A program made the position numbers and the translations under genes. The notes under the pieces are model-generated. The model worked only from the letters and a program-made list of their open reading frames with translations, did not search any database and was not told the origin of the DNA. 64,000 nt of DNA from assembly GCA_965277535.1 (NCBI GenBank), contig OZ255825.1:682001-746000 (forward strand). The letters are read 5' to 3'. This document shows positions 17,880 through 25,302 of the stretch, piece by piece (position 1 is the first letter of the stretch; every line of letters begins with the position of its first letter). This DNA is from Ilyomonas sp965277535 (GTDB taxonomy: Bacteria; Bacteroidota; Bacteroidia; Chitinophagales; Chitinophagaceae).

Positions 17880-18875
17880 TCAGGCTTGCATCTGAATTAA
17901 TGTTTCCAAACAGCGATGTGCACTGCCACTTTCAAGGCTCTTCACAGCAGCATTGTAAGCATCGTTGTAACTACCATAATTTCCTGTGCAATGCAGTGCC
18001 ATTGCAGCATTGGCAAGCACTACAGCAGTCTGCGCCCATGTACCCTCACCTTTAATAATTTTAGTAAACAGTTTAGCGGCTTCTTCTGTTGTATTGCCGC
18101 CATAAATATCATGCTGCACAACCGTTCGCTTGCCCAATTGTTCAGGTGTGTATAGAAATTCTCCTTCGTTGGTGATGACTTTTGTATCGTTGGTTAAAGA
18201 AATTTCGTCGTAACCATCAAGACCGTGAATGATGGTAAATGGACTTTGTTTTTGCTGTAATAAATAGTTATAGATTCTTGCCATTTCCAAATTGTAAACC
18301 CCAACGAGCTGATAGGTTGGCTGTGCAGGATTCACCATAGGTCCAAGCATATTGAAAAAAGTTCGCAGACCAAAGTTCTTGCGAATGGGTGCCACCGTTT
18401 TTAAAGCCGGATGAAACAGCGGCGCGTGCATAAAACAAATATTGGCTTCTTCTACTTCTTGCAAAAGCCTTGCATTGTTGTTTGAAAACTGATAACCTAA
18501 ATTTTCCATCACATTGCTTGCACCACTGATAGACGTTGCGCCATAATTGCCATGCTTTGCCACTTTTTGTCCGGTTCCCGCAACAATAAAACAGGCAAGT
18601 GTTGAAATGTTGAATGTGTTTTTCCCATCACCGCCGGTGCCAACAATGTCAATGGTTTTATGCCCATTCAAAGCCACTTTCACACACAATTCCAGCAACG
18701 CATCGCTAAAGCCCTGAAGTTCTTCAATGGTAATACTGCGCATGAGAAATACAGTAATAAAAGCCGTTACTTCGGTATCGTTGTATGAGCCTTTTGAAAT
18801 GGCAATCAGCGTGTCTTTCGCCTGTTGATACGATAGCGTTTTGTGCTCGAATAAATAGGATAATAACTTTTTCAT
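17880..18875 (-). CDS. trpD: Anthranilate phosphoribosyltransferase
   Basis: The 331-residue enzyme couples anthranilate to PRPP. The family glycine loop DIVGTGGDGKNTFNIST is at about residues 76-92, KHGNYGATSISGASNVMENLG follows, and the FGLRTFFNMLGPMVNPA and HGLDGYDEISL segments are intact. It begins only 9 bp after the trpG stop and is a stand-alone protein, not fused to TrpG. Confidence 0.96.
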   Translation of the reverse strand: MKKLLSYLFEHKTLSYQQAKDTLIAISKGSYNDTEVTAFITVFLMRSITIEELQGFSDALLELCVKVALNGHKTIDIVGTGGDGKNTFNISTLACFIVAGTGQKVAKHGNYGATSISGASNVMENLGYQFSNNNARLLQEVEEANICFMHAPLFHPALKTVAPIRKNFGLRTFFNMLGPMVNPAQPTYQLVGVYNLEMARIYNYLLQQKQSPFTIIHGLDGYDEISLTNDTKVITNEGEFLYTPEQLGKRTVVQHDIYGGNTTEEAAKLFTKIIKGEGTWAQTAVVLANAAMALHCTGNYGSYNDAYNAAVKSLESGSAHRCLETLIQMQA

Positions 18876-18884
18876 CTTTTGTTG

Positions 18885-19454
18885 TTATACTTGTAACCAG
18901 TTACGAAGAATGGTTTCCCCCATTGGCGTCAACACACTTTCAGGATGAAACTGTACGCCTTGCACATCATACGTTTTATGCTGTAAACCCATGATAAAAC
19001 CATTGTCATCTTCAGCCGTAATTTCAAGTTCATCGGGAAAAGCCTTTTTGTCAACTACCCAGGAGTGGTATCTTCCAATTTCCAAACATTGCGGCAAACC
19101 TTTAAACAGTGGACTGTTGACAGATGAGAGTTGACAGCTTGTAGCCACACCATGAAATACATTGGTTAAATTGGTGAGTGTTGCACCAAAGGCCTCTCCT
19201 ATTGCCTGATGCCCTAAACACACGCCCAGTATGCTTTTTCGGGCCGCATATTCTTTAATTAACGGCAATAACAAACCCGCTTCTTCCGGTATGCCGGGAC
19301 CAGGTGATAGAATGATTTTATCATATTCAGCTACTTTCTCCAACGGTATTTTATCGTTGCGAAAAACATCTACTTTGTCATCCACAATCTTTTCAACCAA
19401 ATGAACGAGATTGTATGTAAACGAATCGTAATTGTCAAACACTAATATTTTCAT
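18885..19454 (-). CDS. trpG: Anthranilate synthase glutamine amidotransferase subunit
   Basis: The 189-residue class I amidotransferase has LVFDNYDSFTYNLVH at the start, SPGPGIPEEAG, the nucleophile motif GVCLGHQAIGEAFG, and the catalytic His-Glu in VQFHPESVLT. It supplies ammonia from glutamine to TrpE. ATG 19454 (MKILVFDN) fits family starts; another ATG lies 6 bp upstream. The gap to trpE carries a tandem hairpin repeat. Confidence 0.95.
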   Translation of the reverse strand: MKILVFDNYDSFTYNLVHLVEKIVDDKVDVFRNDKIPLEKVAEYDKIILSPGPGIPEEAGLLLPLIKEYAARKSILGVCLGHQAIGEAFGATLTNLTNVFHGVATSCQLSSVNSPLFKGLPQCLEIGRYHSWVVDKKAFPDELEITAEDDNGFIMGLQHKTYDVQGVQFHPESVLTPMGETILRNWLQV

Positions 19455-19473
19455 GATCATTGTTTTTATTCAT

Positions 19474-19534
19474 CCACCGGATAAATCCGGTGGCTACAAA
19501 TAAATCCGGTGGCTACAAATAAATCCGGTGGCTA
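19474..19534. repeat. Tandem 19-bp repeat with inverted symmetry between trpE and trpG
   Basis: The 19-bp unit ATAAATCCGGTGGCTACAA occurs at 19481-19499 and 19500-19518, and partially at 19519-19534. The first unit is preceded by CCACCGGAT (19474-19482), which pairs with ATCCGGTGG (19485-19493). The trpE stop codon (CTA on the plus strand, 19532-19534) lies inside the last unit, so the repeat has reached the coding end of trpE. It could form a processing or pausing hairpin in the mRNA. Confidence 0.85.
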
Positions 19535-20947
19535 TGCGATGTTTTCTGCCATCACAATCGCTTTTTTTAAAGCACCTAATTTATTGTTCACTTCTTCCAA
19601 TTCATTTTGCGGGTTGCTTGCCGCAACAATACCACCGCCAGCCTGATAAGTCAATGTATTTTCTTTACTTAAAAATGTACGTATCATAATGGCCTGGTTG
19701 CAGCTACCATCAAATCCAACCGAGCCGATGCAACCACCGTAAAAGCTACGTGGCGTGGTTTCGTATTTATCAATTAATTCCATCGCTTTAAACTTGGGTG
19801 CGCCGCTTAATGTGCCAGCCGGAAACGTAGCCGCAAGCAGTAAAAATGGATTGGTGTTTTCTTTTACAGTACCGCTTACTTCACTCACTAAGTGAATAAC
19901 GTGCGAATAATAATGTACCTGTTTGTAAAAATTCACTTTTACATCACTGCAAAGGCGGCTTATATCATTGCGTGCCAAATCAACCAACATCGTATGCTCA
20001 GCGTTTTCTTTTGCATCATTTTGCAAAGCTGTTGTCAGCCGTTTGTCTTCCTCTTCATTGCCTGTTCGTTTGCTGGTGCCGGCAATGGGATGAATGATAG
20101 CTTTGCCGTTCTTTATAATTAATTCAGATTCGGGGCTGCTGCCCATCAATTTATAATCGCCATAATCGAAATAAAACAAATACGGTGATGGATTGATGCT
20201 GCGCAATGCACGGTAAACATTAAACTCATCACCCGAAAATCTCTGCTGAAAGCGGCGGCTTAACACAATTTGAAACACATCGCCACGCAAGCAACTTTGG
20301 ATGCCTTTCTTTACCGTTTCAATGTGCTGTTCATCTGTTATGTTCGATGTTTCTTCACCCTTGCTTTGAAACGGAAACTGGGGCACATCTTTACTGCGGA
20401 TTAACGATTCAACCAAAGCCACTTCTGAAGGCAGATTTTTTATTTTATTCTCACAAATAAACATTTCATTTTTAAAATGATTGATGGCAATTACATACTG
20501 ATACAACCGGTAACGCATCAACGGAATGGAGGGTTTGGTTTTGCCACATTTTAATTGTATTGTTTCAAAAAACTGCACGGCATCAAACGTAGTATAGCCA
20601 AACAAACCCTGCGCAATTTTTGCATTTTTCTCACCTGTTTCTTTTACATCAAATTGCTGCATAAAATTCCAAACAATATTGGGTACATCTTGCGCATTTC
20701 GCAATGTTTTTTTCTCGGGTTGTCCGTCCGGATATTTGCATTCTATTTCGTTATAATTGCTGACTTCAATGCCACCAATTGCATTGATGCAAATAAAAGA
20801 AGAACTGTTCTCAACAGAGTTACTATCAGCACTTTCTAATAAAATAGTATCGCGAAACCTGTCGCGTAAACGCAGGTAAATGCCAACCGGCGTAAACACA
20901 TCGGACAATATTTTTTTGTAAGTTGTTTCTATCTCAATTTTTTTCAT
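19532..20947 (-). CDS. trpE: Anthranilate synthase component I
   Basis: The 471-residue chorismate-utilising enzyme makes anthranilate from chorismate and ammonia from TrpG. The N-terminal LLES motif (ILLESADS, about residues 35-42) is the tryptophan feedback-binding element. The C-terminal catalytic half has GDVFQIVLSRRF, SPYLFYFDYGD, PIAGTSKRTGNEEEDKRL, LVDLARNDISRL, FPAGTLSGAPKFKAMELID and QAGGGIVAASNPQNE. It is the first structural gene after the trpL attenuator, with about 180 bp between terminator and start. Confidence 0.96.
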   Translation of the reverse strand: MKKIEIETTYKKILSDVFTPVGIYLRLRDRFRDTILLESADSNSVENSSSFICINAIGGIEVSNYNEIECKYPDGQPEKKTLRNAQDVPNIVWNFMQQFDVKETGEKNAKIAQGLFGYTTFDAVQFFETIQLKCGKTKPSIPLMRYRLYQYVIAINHFKNEMFICENKIKNLPSEVALVESLIRSKDVPQFPFQSKGEETSNITDEQHIETVKKGIQSCLRGDVFQIVLSRRFQQRFSGDEFNVYRALRSINPSPYLFYFDYGDYKLMGSSPESELIIKNGKAIIHPIAGTSKRTGNEEEDKRLTTALQNDAKENAEHTMLVDLARNDISRLCSDVKVNFYKQVHYYSHVIHLVSEVSGTVKENTNPFLLLAATFPAGTLSGAPKFKAMELIDKYETTPRSFYGGCIGSVGFDGSCNQAIMIRTFLSKENTLTYQAGGGIVAASNPQNELEEVNNKLGALKKAIVMAENIA

Positions 20948-20952
20948 GAACG

Positions 20953-21115
20953 GAGATTTGGGGTGATTGATGAGATGAAAAATTTTTCTTTCTTCTTCCG
21001 TTTGTATTCACCGATTTATTTCTTTGTTTCATGTATAGCTAAACTGTTTTTACGTCATTAAAAGTTTTTCATCTTATTTATATCTCCTCTCATCACCAAA
21101 ATCCTTTTCATCCTT
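20953..21115. repeat. Imperfect long inverted repeat in the trp leader, downstream of the attenuator
   Basis: The arm at about 20953-20988 (AGATTTGGGGTGATTGATGA and following GATGAAAAA) is an imperfect reverse complement of about 21061-21115, with roughly 15 extra bases in the distal arm. The same architecture, with similar G/A-rich words, recurs after the dehydrogenase gene at 22962-23103. It would be transcribed as a large hairpin between the attenuator and trpE. Confidence 0.5.
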
Positions 21116-21131
21116 CTTAATTCCCGTAAAC

Positions 21132-21159
21132 AAAAAGCCCCGACAATGTCGAGGCTTTT
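21132..21159 (-). terminator. trp attenuator terminator hairpin
   Basis: On the minus strand, AAAAGCCTCGAC pairs with GTCGGGGCTTTT (one G-U pair) around a short loop, followed by a T-run: a standard intrinsic terminator about 40 nt after the trpL stop codon. The bases CGGGGCTT in the trpL coding sequence (21204-21197) are identical to the 3' side of this stem. They can therefore compete for AAGCCTCG (21157-21150), forming an antiterminator. Confidence 0.85.
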
Positions 21160-21192
21160 CACTATTGTATAATAACGCATTGGTACGCGCTG

Positions 21193-21255
21193 CTACAAGC
21201 CCCGATTGAGGATTGTGTGCCACCACCAATTGTTATTTTGTATTTGTTTATTCAT
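21193..21255 (-). CDS. trpL: trp operon leader peptide with three consecutive Trp codons
   Basis: A 20-codon frame from ATG 21255 to TAG 21193 encodes MNKQIQNNNWWWHTILNRGL; the Trp codons are at 21228-21220. It lies just upstream of the attenuator terminator (21132-21159) and of trpE. Codons 18-20 (CGG GGC TTG) duplicate the 3' arm of the terminator. A ribosome stalled at the Trp codons leaves CGGGGCTT free to pair with the terminator 5' arm and lets transcription continue. A ribosome reaching the stop codon covers it and allows termination. The peptide is too short for routine gene callers. Confidence 0.88.
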   Translation of the reverse strand: MNKQIQNNNWWWHTILNRGL

Positions 21256-21297
21256 TTGCGCAGCGAATATAGAAAGGGAAATGGAAACAGAATAAAA

Positions 21298-21555
21298 TTA
21301 TTTTTCCAACTGCTTTTTGCGGTTTGGTTTTGCCTCTTTTTCGTGCTTTTGTTTTTCATGATAATTTTCAGGCAAACCCGTTTCATAACCAAACACATTA
21401 CCATCTTCATATTCACCGCAATCCTTAACCCATTGCGATAAAAAGTTATCATCGCTTTTGCTTTGATTGACACCAATAAAATAACCAATCAAAATGCCGG
21501 TAAGCAATCCGGCCAGCACGCCGCCTGTAATTTTTTTTGACTGTTTGTTTATCAT
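21298..21555 (-). CDS. Small single-helix membrane protein (YtxH-like), unknown function
   Basis: The 85-residue protein starts with a basic stretch (INKQSKK) and a glycine-rich hydrophobic helix (ITGGVLAGLLTGILIGYFIGV, residues 9-29). A hydrophilic, charged tail ends in EAKPNRKKQLEK. The GxxxG-rich helix resembles YtxH/small stress membrane proteins, but the tail is not diagnostic. It lies upstream of trpL on the same strand; the gap of 42 bp must hold the trp promoter unless the two are co-transcribed. A TTTGGTTTTGC motif copy lies in its 3' end. Confidence 0.6.
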   Translation of the reverse strand: MINKQSKKITGGVLAGLLTGILIGYFIGVNQSKSDDNFLSQWVKDCGEYEDGNVFGYETGLPENYHEKQKHEKEAKPNRKKQLEK

Positions 21556-21793
21556 ACCACTGGCAACTTTATTTCGTATTGCTACTGTTTTGTAATCATG
21601 ATAAAGTTAATCAAAAACTATACAATAAAAAATGAAGGTGCATAAATAACACAGAGATAACGAATAGATTCTAATGTTTTATAAAGCAGCAAATACAGTT
21701 GCAGCAAGCGCTATAGCACATTGAAACGTATGTTTATAATTTGTTTAAAGAAATGGAATGATTTTATATGTTGTTTTCTAAAATTAATAATCT

Positions 21794-22954
21794 ATGAAAG
21801 CACTTGTTTTTCACAAACCAAAAACGGTGAGTGTTGATACCGTTCCTGACCCTATCATTCAGCAGCCAACCGATGCCATTATTAAAGTAACCTCAACCGC
21901 CATTTGTGGCTCCGATTTGCACATTTACAATGGCATGATTCCTCAGCCTAAACCTCTTACCCTTGGACATGAGTTTATGGGTGAAGTGGTAGAAGTTGGC
22001 TCTGGCGTTACCAATCTGCGAAAGGGCGACAGAGTAGTTGTACCCTTCCCTATTGCGTGCGGGCACTGTTGGTTTTGCACACATCAGCTTCACGACCATT
22101 GCGAAAACTCAAACTCCAATTATGGTCCTGAAGGTGGCTTGATGAAAGAAAAAGGTGGCGCCTTGTTTGGCTATACCGATTTGTATGGCGGCTACGATGG
22201 CGGACAAGCCGAATATGTGCGTGTGCCATACGCCAATGTAGGTCCCCGCAAAGTACCTGAAGGTTTGCGGGATGAAGAAGTTTTGTTTTTAACTGATATA
22301 TGGCCTACCGGATATTCGGCTATTGAGTGGGCTGAGATGAAAGGCGGCGAAACCGTTGTTGTATTCGGTTGCGGACCTGTTGGATTGATGGCTCAGAAAG
22401 CTGCTTGGATAAAGGGCGCCAGCCGGGTGATTGCATTGGATGTAGAGGACTATCGGCTTGCCAAAGCAAAGATTTTAAACAATGTAGAAGTGATTAATGC
22501 AGGTGATGATGATGCCATTGAAAAGATACGTTCAATGACGAACGGACGTGGTGCTGATGTGGTAGTTGATGCAGTAGGCATGGAAGCCCACCGCTCGGTT
22601 TTAGATAAAGCAGCCACCTTGATTCGTGCCGAAAAAGGAACCATCAATGCTTTAAAAATGGCTGGCAGTGCAGTGCGTCGCGGTGGTGTGATTTCGATTG
22701 TTGGCGTGTACGGATACAACTACGATAATTTCCCGATTGCTCAGTTTTTTGACAAAGGCGTTACATTAAAAATGGGACAAGCCTGGGCGCATGAACTGAT
22801 TGATCATTTGATAGATTTGGTAGCACAAAAGAAAGTGGTATTGAATGATATTATCACGCACCGCTTGCCACTTAGCGAAGCGCCGCGTGGCTTTGAAATT
22901 TTCAACGATAAAAAAGACGATTGTGTGAAAGTGGTGCTGCAGCCGTTTGCATAA
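21794..22954 (+). CDS. Zinc-dependent alcohol dehydrogenase (MDR family, formaldehyde-dehydrogenase-like)
   Basis: The 386-residue medium-chain dehydrogenase has the catalytic zinc ligands in ICGSDLH and LGHEFMGEV, and the structural zinc lobe CGHCWFCTHQLHDHC. It also has the Rossmann motif VVFGCGPVGLMA with acidic residue ALDVEDYRL at the end of beta2, indicating NAD+ preference. The long insert after the zinc lobe (NYGPEGGLMKEKGG, FGYTDLYGGYDGGQAEYVRVP) is typical of glutathione-independent formaldehyde dehydrogenase-like enzymes. The physiological substrate is uncertain. It is monocistronic and followed by a long inverted repeat and a bidirectional terminator. Confidence 0.87.
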   Translation: MKALVFHKPKTVSVDTVPDPIIQQPTDAIIKVTSTAICGSDLHIYNGMIPQPKPLTLGHEFMGEVVEVGSGVTNLRKGDRVVVPFPIACGHCWFCTHQLHDHCENSNSNYGPEGGLMKEKGGALFGYTDLYGGYDGGQAEYVRVPYANVGPRKVPEGLRDEEVLFLTDIWPTGYSAIEWAEMKGGETVVVFGCGPVGLMAQKAAWIKGASRVIALDVEDYRLAKAKILNNVEVINAGDDDAIEKIRSMTNGRGADVVVDAVGMEAHRSVLDKAATLIRAEKGTINALKMAGSAVRRGGVISIVGVYGYNYDNFPIAQFFDKGVTLKMGQAWAHELIDHLIDLVAQKKVVLNDIITHRLPLSEAPRGFEIFNDKKDDCVKVVLQPFA

Positions 22955-22961
22955 TTGTTTA

Positions 22962-23103
22962 AACTGGGATTTATAGGATGGATGGGATTTGTTAGATATT
23001 GATAAGTAAAAGTTTGTTTTTATAATAATACTTAATCTTACTTCTTCTATTTTACTTCTTCATCCTTATCCCATCAATCCTAATCATCACATATATCCCA
23101 GTT
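22962..23103. repeat. Imperfect inverted repeat downstream of the dehydrogenase gene
   Basis: The arm 22962-22990 (AACTGGGATTTATAGGATGG and following GATGGGAT) is the reverse complement of 23068-23103 with a 9-base insertion in the distal arm. The central region is AT-rich and non-coding. It resembles the structure in the trp leader (20953-21115), suggesting a dispersed family. Confidence 0.55.
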
Positions 23104-23115
23104 CAGATTAAAAAC

Positions 23116-23146
23116 AAAAAGGAAACAGCAATGCTGTTTCCTTTTT
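23116..23146. terminator. Bidirectional intrinsic terminator between dehydrogenase and rplT
   Basis: AAAAAGGAAACAGCA and TGCTGTTTCCTTTTT form a perfect 15-bp stem with flanking A- and T-runs, working in both directions for the convergent dehydrogenase and rplT genes. Confidence 0.88.
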
Positions 23147-23166
23147 CTATAAAAAATTTATCGGAT

Positions 23167-23511
23167 TTACTTCACTGAATTGATTAAAGCAGTGAAAGAA
23201 GCCGGTTCGTTCATCGCCATATCGGCCAGTACTTTCCGGTTCAGTTCAATTCCTTTTTTGTTCAGTTTATCAATAAACTGGCTATACGTTAAGCCTTCGG
23301 CACGAACCGCTGCATTGATACGTGCAATCCAAAGCTGGCGGTACTCGCGCTTTTTTAATTTACGACCTACATAGCTGTAAGTCATCCCTTTTTCAACAAT
23401 ATTTTTGGCAACGGTATAAACGTTTTTACGCTTACCATAAAAGCCTTTGGCCTGGTCTAAAATTCGTTTTCTTCTTGCACGCGATGCAACTGCATTTACT
23501 GAACGTGGCAT
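23167..23511 (-). CDS. rplT: 50S ribosomal protein L20
   Basis: The 114-residue protein shows the L20 signature: PRSVNAVASRARRKRILDQAKGFYGKRKN, YSYVGRKLKKREYRQLWIARINAAVRAEG, and a C-terminal NRKVLADMA. It binds 23S rRNA early in 50S assembly and in some bacteria represses its own operon. It is downstream of rpmI by about 106 bp, on the same strand. The usual infC is not immediately upstream of rpmI here. Confidence 0.97.
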   Translation of the reverse strand: MPRSVNAVASRARRKRILDQAKGFYGKRKNVYTVAKNIVEKGMTYSYVGRKLKKREYRQLWIARINAAVRAEGLTYSQFIDKLNKKGIELNRKVLADMAMNEPASFTALINSVK

Positions 23512-23617
23512 AATTAGTTATTTAATATTTCAGATAGAAAATTGAATATTAATTCTGAAATGAATGAGGTAATGTTTTTAGATAATCCCTGTATTTCTCC
23601 CTTTAAGGTCGGAACTT

Positions 23618-23815
23618 CTACTTCAAACGAAGGAGCCGCATCACAAAATCTTTGTTGGCTGCACCTACTACGCCTTTCTTGCGCATGGCACGTTTGCGTT
23701 TGGTAGATTTCTTAGTAAGAATGTGGCGTTTGAAAGCTTTCTGAAATGTGATCTCGCCTGTGGCGGTTACTTTAAAGCGCTTCTTTGCGCTTGAGTTCGT
23801 TTTTACTTTTGGCAT
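23618..23815 (-). CDS. rpmI: 50S ribosomal protein L35
   Basis: The 65-residue basic protein PKVKTNSSAKKRFKVTATGE...KSTKRKRAMRKK matches bacterial L35 in length and pattern. It is first in a two-gene unit with rplT, with its own strong promoter about 100 bp upstream, so the unit is separated from infC/thrS, with which it is often co-transcribed in bacteria. Confidence 0.96.
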   Translation of the reverse strand: MPKVKTNSSAKKRFKVTATGEITFQKAFKRHILTKKSTKRKRAMRKKGVVGAANKDFVMRLLRLK

Positions 23816-23950
23816 CTTTTGATAACCTAATTAAAGATTATACCCTGCTGGTGTTCCCGAACAGACGGGACGCTTGTTGAACCTTACGGGTAATGGTCTG
23901 CTTTTTAAAACAGGGCTGCAAAAGTAGAACAAAAACAAAAGATTTACAAA
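23816..23950 (-). promoter_or_regulatory. Promoter and structured leader of rpmI-rplT
   Basis: On the minus strand, TTTG (23950-23947), a 20-nt spacer and TACTTTTG (23926-23919) match the Bacteroidota promoter consensus perfectly. The predicted leader is about 95 nt and contains CCCG/CGGG (around 23872-23859) and CCCTG/CAGGG complementary pairs. It could form a structure for ribosomal-protein autoregulation; the leader function is inferred, the promoter is seen. Confidence 0.7.
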
Positions 23951-24016
23951 GGATTGAGAAAATTTTAGGATTGCTGTTCCTATAAAGCAACAAATACAAT
24001 TTGTGCAAAGAGAAAT

Positions 24017-24367
24017 TCAATAATGATTTTTATATGCATCTGTTCGCTTGCGGCCACCATAAGCCGAAACAGAATCGAATAGAGTTTTTAAGATATCGGG
24101 ATGTGCTTCATAATAATTCATGCTTTTGTAAAAGCTGGCTTTGTCGGTTTTGTATTTTTGAAATACCTGCAAATACAACGAAGTTGCATCCATGCGCAAC
24201 GAATCGCTTTTCATTAAAAATCGCTCCGAAGCTGTTTGTTCTGCCACTTCCAAATCCCAAACCATCATTTTCATTTTGTTCATTGGAAACACATCAGGCG
24301 GCAGTTGATCTTTATAAGAACAAGACAAACAAAAAAGGGCAAAAACAAAAGTAAGCAGTTGTTTCAT
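24017..24367 (-). CDS. DUF4296 domain-containing lipoprotein
   Basis: The 116-residue protein has a lipoprotein signal (FVFALFCLSCSYKD, lipobox Cys at about residue 16) and the DUF4296 pattern: PPDVFPMNKMKMMVWDLEVAEQ, then KYKTDKASFYKSMNYYEAHPDILKTLFDSV. The family is Bacteroidota-specific and uncharacterised. It overlaps the upstream DUF4835 gene by 4 bp (ATGA), so the pair is co-translated and may act together at the cell envelope. Confidence 0.83.
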   Translation of the reverse strand: MKQLLTFVFALFCLSCSYKDQLPPDVFPMNKMKMMVWDLEVAEQTASERFLMKSDSLRMDATSLYLQVFQKYKTDKASFYKSMNYYEAHPDILKTLFDSVSAYGGRKRTDAYKNHY

Positions 24368-25302
24368 CGCAAATCATTCCTGTATTTATCCCCATTAGAA
24401 GGATCAAGTTCAGCCAAAATCTGAAGTACTTTACCACGTACATCAGGCGATGCTTTTTTAAACATGCCAGACAGTTCGCTGTACCTGCTTTGCATAAAAA
24501 ACTGCAACGCCATTGTGTTTGGATTTTCGCGGTTAAATGTTTGCAATTGCGTTAGTGTTGTCAGCGTATTTTGTTGTGCTGTAGCTTCATCTTCATACAT
24601 CTTATCCAACCCGTTGCGATAGTATTTGTAAATGATGTCGTTCATCACATTGTATCTTGTGTTGGTCATATTGTTTGCCAGCCAGTAGCGGTTGCGCTGC
24701 CCGTCAAACGCCTGCCAGCCACTGATACCGCGCGTTTCAGGCGCATTGTTCACAATGTTTTGCGCAGCAACAAAATAAGGATCGCCACCTTTTGGAGAAA
24801 ACGAATCGTAATCAAACCCCAAAATCATATACACATAATAAGCAATTACCGCCGTAACATTTGCGGTTAAAGGATCGTTGCCTGCCACACGACTTTCGTT
24901 AAATTCAACCGGCTGAAATTCTACATATTTAAACGTTACATCGTTATCTATAAAATTAATCATTGGCGATTTATAAGCCGAATTAAAAACGGGTCGTGCC
25001 GATTGCACCGTAAGCGTTCCGCTAAAAACATCCTGATCGGATGATTTATTTAGGTTGATTAAAAAATTGCACTCAATTTTTTCCTGTTGATTGAACTGAT
25101 CTTTTGTCCATTGCCGGTTGTTAATAAGATTGGTGAGTTGCGTTGCCAGGGTAGTGAAGCGCTGCTTGCTTACCGATGTCGGTAATTGATTGGCTAACAC
25201 GGTAACTTTTGCCTGCAATTCCTGCGCCTGCACTGCGCCTGCAAATAGAATTAGCAACAAGAAAGCAAGGGTTTGTATTTTATTTTCCTTTACAAATAAC
25301 AT
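24364..25302 (-). CDS. DUF4835 family secreted protein
   Basis: The 312-residue protein has a signal peptide (LAFLLLILFAGAVQAQ). The DUF4835 body follows: QELQAKVTVLANQLP, EKIECNFLINL, FQPVEFNESRVAGNDPLTANVTAVIAYYVYMILGFDYDSF. The function is unknown, and the family is usually encoded next to coaBC in Bacteroidota, as here. ATG 25302 is used because the signal peptide begins there; the longer frame would give a hydrophilic 33-residue extension. It overlaps the coaBC 3' end by 23 bp. Confidence 0.83.
   Translation of the reverse strand: MLFVKENKIQTLAFLLLILFAGAVQAQELQAKVTVLANQLPTSVSKQRFTTLATQLTNLINNRQWTKDQFNQQEKIECNFLINLNKSSDQDVFSGTLTVQSARPVFNSAYKSPMINFIDNDVTFKYVEFQPVEFNESRVAGNDPLTANVTAVIAYYVYMILGFDYDSFSPKGGDPYFVAAQNIVNNAPETRGISGWQAFDGQRNRYWLANNMTNTRYNVMNDIIYKYYRNGLDKMYEDEATAQQNTLTTLTQLQTFNRENPNTMALQFFMQSRYSELSGMFKKASPDVRGKVLQILAELDPSNGDKYRNDLR

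Noticed and set aside
19481..19534. Possible CRISPR-like array
   Set aside because: Units of 19 bp are directly adjacent without spacers; this is a simple tandem repeat.
23838..24020. 60-codon frame upstream of rpmI
   Set aside because: It spans the perfect promoter and leader of rpmI-rplT and has no protein-like features.
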